DNA of 64,000 nucleotides from Actinomycetes bacterium (lineage in GTDB: Bacteria; Actinomycetota; Acidimicrobiia; Acidimicrobiales; Acidimicrobiaceae): positions 25,140 to 89,139 of the forward strand of contig JAJZFV010000032.1 of NCBI GenBank assembly GCA_021805205.1, given 5' to 3'. Positions 60,349-64,000 of the stretch are shown in pieces. The position numbers and the translations under genes were made by a program. The notes beneath the pieces are model-generated. The model was not told the DNA's origin, made no database searches, and saw only the letters and a list, made by a program, of their open reading frames with translations. The stretch's first letter is position 1, and each line of letters begins with the position of its first letter.

Positions 60349-62075
60349 AGAGTTGCCTCCGTTGACTCCTGTGAGGCGACGATCTCGCGGTAAGGCTCGC
60401 ATGATTGCACCAAGTCGTCATGGACTCCAACGCCCACGAGACGTCCATCTTCCAGTACTACGATCTGGTGGGCATCTCGAATCGTCGAGATTCGCTGCGA
60501 TATAAGAACGACTGTCTTATTCGCTACGCGTTCCCTTAGCGCGCTCCGAAGCTTGCGATCGGTTGTTGCGTCAAGGGCCGAAAAGCAGTCGTCAAAAATC
60601 AGAATTTCGCGATCGGATACGAGTGCCCTAGCGATAGCGAGACGTTGGCGCTGACCACCCGAGAAGTTGGTCCCTCCTTGATCGACTTGATAGTCGAGAC
60701 CGCCCTCCAGGCCCTCCACGAAACTCATAGCCTGGGCGATTTCAAGTGCGTTGAAGATCTCTTCATCGGTAGCATCAACCCTGCCGATCGTAAGGTTGTA
60801 CCGCAAGCTCCCCTTGAAGAGGTAGGAGGTTTGTGGCGTTAGGGCGATACGGCTCCAAAGTTCATCTAGTTCTACGTCTCGAATATCTTGACCTGAGAAA
60901 CTGATTGAACCTGAAGTTGGATCATAAGACCGTACCAAAAGTTTCACTAGAGTCGATTTTCCTGAACCGGTTCCGCCAATTACTGCTGTGGTCTTACCAA
61001 AGGGAATGGCAAGGGTGAGGTCGTTGATTACGGGCTCTTCGGAGCCTTCGTATCCAAAAGAAATCCCTTCTAGAGCTATATTTGCTCTTAGCGGTAGTGG
61101 AAGGGTAGTGTCAGCATTTCTGACGTGCGCCTCTCTGGCGAGTACCTTTGAGATTCTGTCGGCGCAAGATATTGCTCTCGGCATCATTACGATCACAAAG
61201 ACGCTCATCATTACTGAGAAGAAGATCTGGGTTATGTAGGTAATGAATGCGACGAGATTCCCCACTGGCATTGAGCCGCTAGAGATTAGGTGCGATCCAA
61301 AGTAGACGACTGCGATAGTCGATCCATTCAAGACCAGCATTAACGAAGGCATCGAGAAGGCGAAGATCCTGTTTACATAGAGCGCGGTTTTGGCAAGAGA
61401 CTGATTGGCATCGTTGAATCGTGACTCTTCAAATGGAACCTTTCGGAAGGCCCTTACTACTCTTACACCAGTTATTTGCTCACGTAAGATCAAGTTGAGT
61501 TTATCGATCTTCCTCTGGATTTGATTGAATCCTGGGACTGCTAGGCGAACCATCGTGATTACGATTGCGGCCATAATAGGAACTACTACCGCTATTACGA
61601 GCGAGAGCTTGGCGTTCTCTCGCATCGCCATGATTACTCCACCAACTGCCATAATTGGTGCCATGATCATCATGGTGAGTGCTACTTGGGCGAAGAGTTG
61701 GATCTGGGAGACGTCGTTGGTGTTCATTGTGATGAGAGCAGCAGTCGAAAATTCAGCGATGTCATCTTCAGAGAATGCAGATACCTTTTCGAATATCGCC
61801 GCACGTAGATCCTTGCCGATCCCCATTGAGGCCTTCGAGGCATAGAGCACACCGGTAGCGGCGATTGCGCCAATACCGACAGTTAGGGCAAGCATCTCGA
61901 TGCCGATGGAGATGATCTTCGAAAGTTTGCCGCTGACAATTCCATTATTGATGAGTTCGGCGTTCAAATTGGGTAGGTACAAGTTACCTACGGTTTGGAT
62001 GGTCACCACCAAAAGTACGGTGATGATGAGCTTGCGATAAGGGCGAGCAAATCGTAAAAGCAAAGATCCGAGCAA
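60345..62075 (-). CDS. ABC exporter half-transporter with degenerate ATPase site
   Basis: 576-aa partner of the downstream exporter. Six transmembrane helices (about 1-300) are followed by an ATPase with Walker A GGTGSGKSTL, Q-loop ALTPQTSYLF, signature GGTNFSGGQRQRLAIARAL, and Walker B LIFDDCFSALD, in which the catalytic Glu is replaced by Asp. The switch region is VVLISQRIS, with Gln instead of His. These two losses define the degenerate site of heterodimeric exporters such as TM287/TM288. ATP hydrolysis would occur mainly at the other site. Overlaps the second exporter gene by ATGA. Substrate unknown. Confidence 0.88.
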   Translation of the reverse strand: MLGSLLLRFARPYRKLIITVLLVVTIQTVGNLYLPNLNAELINNGIVSGKLSKIISIGIEMLALTVGIGAIAATGVLYASKASMGIGKDLRAAIFEKVSAFSEDDIAEFSTAALITMNTNDVSQIQLFAQVALTMMIMAPIMAVGGVIMAMRENAKLSLVIAVVVPIMAAIVITMVRLAVPGFNQIQRKIDKLNLILREQITGVRVVRAFRKVPFEESRFNDANQSLAKTALYVNRIFAFSMPSLMLVLNGSTIAVVYFGSHLISSGSMPVGNLVAFITYITQIFFSVMMSVFVIVMMPRAISCADRISKVLAREAHVRNADTTLPLPLRANIALEGISFGYEGSEEPVINDLTLAIPFGKTTAVIGGTGSGKSTLVKLLVRSYDPTSGSISFSGQDIRDVELDELWSRIALTPQTSYLFKGSLRYNLTIGRVDATDEEIFNALEIAQAMSFVEGLEGGLDYQVDQGGTNFSGGQRQRLAIARALVSDREILIFDDCFSALDATTDRKLRSALRERVANKTVVLISQRISTIRDAHQIVVLEDGRLVGVGVHDDLVQSCEPYREIVASQESTEATL

Positions 62076-62242
62076 TGTCCACCTAGTTTCTCTTTACCAA
62101 TAAGAATCTAGTCGAATTGGTTCTGTAAGTGAAGTTCCAGTATCCAGTAGGTTATGGTGAATCTGAAATATCTGTGAATTTGTTAGGTCATCATCGGAGA
62201 TGCGTGTCGTCGAGTAAAAATCCTTACCTGCCGTGACCACGT

Positions 62243-62983
62243 TCAATTATCACCCGTTGTGGTGCTAGTTGTAGAGTCTCCCTCGGTATTTATAACCGTT
62301 GGATCGGGAGCCTCTGTCGTGGTAGTTGTTAGATCGCTAACGTTTGTAGATTCATTGTTTCCAGTAAGTGCAGAGAAGGAGATTGCTGACCAGTTTGAAG
62401 TGTAATTAGTAGGAGGTGAGCTATTGGAACAGGTGACGGCACTACCGCCGACGTAGTAGAAGTATCCGGGAGCGGAGCCGCCAATAAAGTACGCAATCCC
62501 AAAAGTAGTCCCAGTCTTTGATGTCTCAAATACGCACACTCCGAGATTGTCAGATGGAGTTAGGATATCAATCGCTCCAGGAGTAACTGTTGAGGTGGTC
62601 GCTCCTTGAAGTTTCAATTTATTTGCGTAGTTGGGTTCAACAGTTGCCATGGCTGCCGGTGTCATTCCGCTGTAGGTTCCATTGGCCGTAAGTGGATAGC
62701 TCGACGATGATTTAACTAAGTTTGCCACGTCACTTTGGGCAGATCGGTCGTAGGCTGAGTTTTGTGCTCCAAGGTAAGCCGGAACTGCTATTGCCACTAA
62801 TATCCCAATGATTAGTACGACAACTATCAACTCGATCACGGTAAATCCGGATTGGTCGGCTTTACCGAGGGTCGAAAGGCGGGTTAAATCTTCCCTAGTC
62901 ATGAGTTTCGGTTCAACGGTCGTTACCGTCACTGCTGTCTCGTCTAAGCAAACTATGGGAGATGGGCTTATATTGGAATGCAC
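62243..62983 (-). CDS. Type IV pilin-like prepilin
   Basis: About 246-aa protein with a class III (prepilin) signal: a charged leader ending KADQSG, then FTVIELIVVVLIIGILVAIAV. Cleavage is expected between G and F, with Glu at mature position 5, as in type IVa pilins and pseudopilins. The leader of about 46 residues is unusually long; ATG 62902 would shorten it, but GTG 62983 has AAGGA eight bases upstream. The mature part is about 200 aa with two Cys (GVCVFE, VTCSN) and ends in a Thr-rich tail. No pilus assembly genes are in the window. Confidence 0.85.
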   Translation of the reverse strand: MHSNISPSPIVCLDETAVTVTTVEPKLMTREDLTRLSTLGKADQSGFTVIELIVVVLIIGILVAIAVPAYLGAQNSAYDRSAQSDVANLVKSSSSYPLTANGTYSGMTPAAMATVEPNYANKLKLQGATTSTVTPGAIDILTPSDNLGVCVFETSKTGTTFGIAYFIGGSAPGYFYYVGGSAVTCSNSSPPTNYTSNWSAISFSALTGNNESTNVSDLTTTTTEAPDPTVINTEGDSTTSTTTGDN

Positions 62984-64000
62984 GATCAAATTCCTTTTAC
63001 CGATCGGTTATTCGTTCATAAATACAGTCGGTATTGATGAGCTCATCCTTAAGATTTTTGCGAAGAGTTGACTTTTATGGATCTGTGAAATTTCACCTTT
63101 TTTCAGAAAGTATTCAATATTCAATTTTTACGTAGGTGTAATAATTTACGATTTGATCAACTGATTTGAGGGTGTTACTCCATTTCAAGGTGGCCTTCTA
63201 TCTTAGTGATGGAGTCGAATCACGTTGTAAAGTTTACAATTAGTGGTGCGAAAGCGACGTTAAAGTTTAGAAAGCAAACAAGGCTTATAACAATGCCTTC
63301 GAATTCTTTTATCGACGGATATTAGATTACCAGGAGCGTTTTAACAGATAAATTTTTCCAATTGCCGATTCGATGACTTACCCGTGGGTAGGGAATCGAT
63401 ATCATCGCGGAATTCAAAACCCGCGTTGCGGTAATTTTTACCAATAGAAGTGCTTCGGGCAAGGCGAAGAAAATTACATGGGGCGATCGATTGATGCCTT
63501 GGTTGGCGCTCCTACTCGTGCACGGCTGGACTTAGAGTGATAATTGGCTACGTGGGATGTAAGTGCGCTTTCCGAACTGCATTCGGCGTCGAATAGGGCG
63601 CTATCCATTTGACGGTTCCGTGGTCGGTATCCGGAGTCGTATTGCCAGAAAAATCGATTACTTGCGCGTCCTTTTAGACTTAGGCGTGTACGGAAGTGGA
63701 CTTTTTGTGCGTCCGGTTGAGCCATATGTCTAGCGTTACAATCAGCTTCCGGGCACTATTTTGCGATCTTTTACTCGATCGCCTCAAAGGTTATTTAATA
63801 CGGCCCTTCCGCTGCCGGTTACTCTGCCTCAGTGACTGCTGAATGTCCCTCAACTGCAACATTCCAACTATCTTGTAAGCAATGCCCACCCCCCCCATCC
63901 CATCCCCAACCTCTTCCTCTCCCCCCATCCCATCCCCCCAGCTAGCACACATTCTCTATAAAATTTCCCCAAAAACGACATCATCTAGTACCTAATCCGT
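62984..64000. other. Long region without supported gene
   Basis: About 1 kb from the pilin gene to the window edge. It is AT-rich up to about 63350. A minus-strand ORF at 63474-63725 (83 codons) has no recognisable domain or ribosome site, and I do not call it. TACCC-GT-GGGTA (63379-63390) is a short palindrome. The last 120 bases are strongly C-rich and repetitive. A gene might start just beyond the edge. Confidence 0.4.
63891..63937. repeat. C-rich 17-bp direct repeat, two copies
   Basis: CCCCCCATCCCATCCCC occurs at 63891-63907 and again at 63921-63937, a 30-bp period, separated by a CT-rich spacer. The minus strand therefore carries G-runs of four to six spaced by AT, compatible with G-quadruplex formation. 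The tract is unlike the rest of the window in composition. Confidence 0.85.

Noticed and set aside
63474..63725. 83-codon minus-strand ORF
   Set aside because: No ribosome site, no domain, and a composition like shadow ORFs.

Overview
The window looks like chromosomal DNA of an acidimicrobial actinobacterium (Acidithrix/Ferrimicrobium-like). The evidence is a mid-range G+C content by eye, actinobacterial-type seven-iron ferredoxin and PaaX proteins, a DUF1800/DUF1501 pair, frequent GTG/TTG starts, and a mix of sugar use with aerobic aromatic degradation. The assignment is inference. I saw no rRNA, tRNA, CRISPR array, insertion sequence, phage gene or origin.

Left part (1-15.9 kb). A 5'-truncated uronate isomerase gene is followed by a histidine phosphatase, an amylosucrase behind a perfect LacI-type operator, and a LarA-family nickel-pincer racemase/epimerase overlapping a gluconokinase. 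Together these suggest a glucuronate -> mannonate -> gluconate -> 6-phosphogluconate route. After a lone methyltransferase and an amino-acid permease comes a tight trio: flavin disulfide oxidoreductase, radical SAM protein and CDP-alcohol phosphatidyltransferase. Its function is unknown and it is the best candidate for an undescribed pathway. A serine hydrolase follows.

Beta-glucoside locus (14.4-23.5 kb). A GH1 glucosidase diverges from a LacI regulator, an Opp/Dpp-type ABC importer (two permeases, two ATPases) and a lipoprotein solute receptor. Two mirror-image operators sit on the two divergent promoters, and a strong terminator closes the locus. Next is a 1340-aa c-di-GMP enzyme (GAF-PAS-PAS-GGDEF-globin-GAF-EAL), then a DMT exporter and an ABC-2 exporter whose ATPase gene has an in-frame amber codon.

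Aromatic locus (31.8-43.2 kb). Thiolase, 3-hydroxyacyl-CoA dehydrogenase, amidohydrolase, ferredoxin, ferredoxin-NADP reductase, benzoate-CoA ligase, BoxB and BoxC lie on the minus strand, with a divergent PaaX-type regulator. This is the aerobic benzoyl-CoA epoxidation (box) pathway. No BoxA-like reductase is present; the ferredoxin plus reductase probably replace it. No BoxD aldehyde dehydrogenase is visible.

Right part (43.3-64 kb). A secreted DUF1501/DUF1800 pair and an orphan OmpR-type regulator are followed by a fructose block: PTS EIIBC, 1-phosphofructokinase and DeoR regulator, divergent from an Frc/Rbs-like ABC importer. Then come an aldo/keto reductase, a GH63-like glucosidase with an operator like that of the amylosucrase, a heterodimeric ABC exporter pair and a single type IV pilin-like gene. 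The last kilobase shows no convincing gene and ends in C-rich direct repeats.
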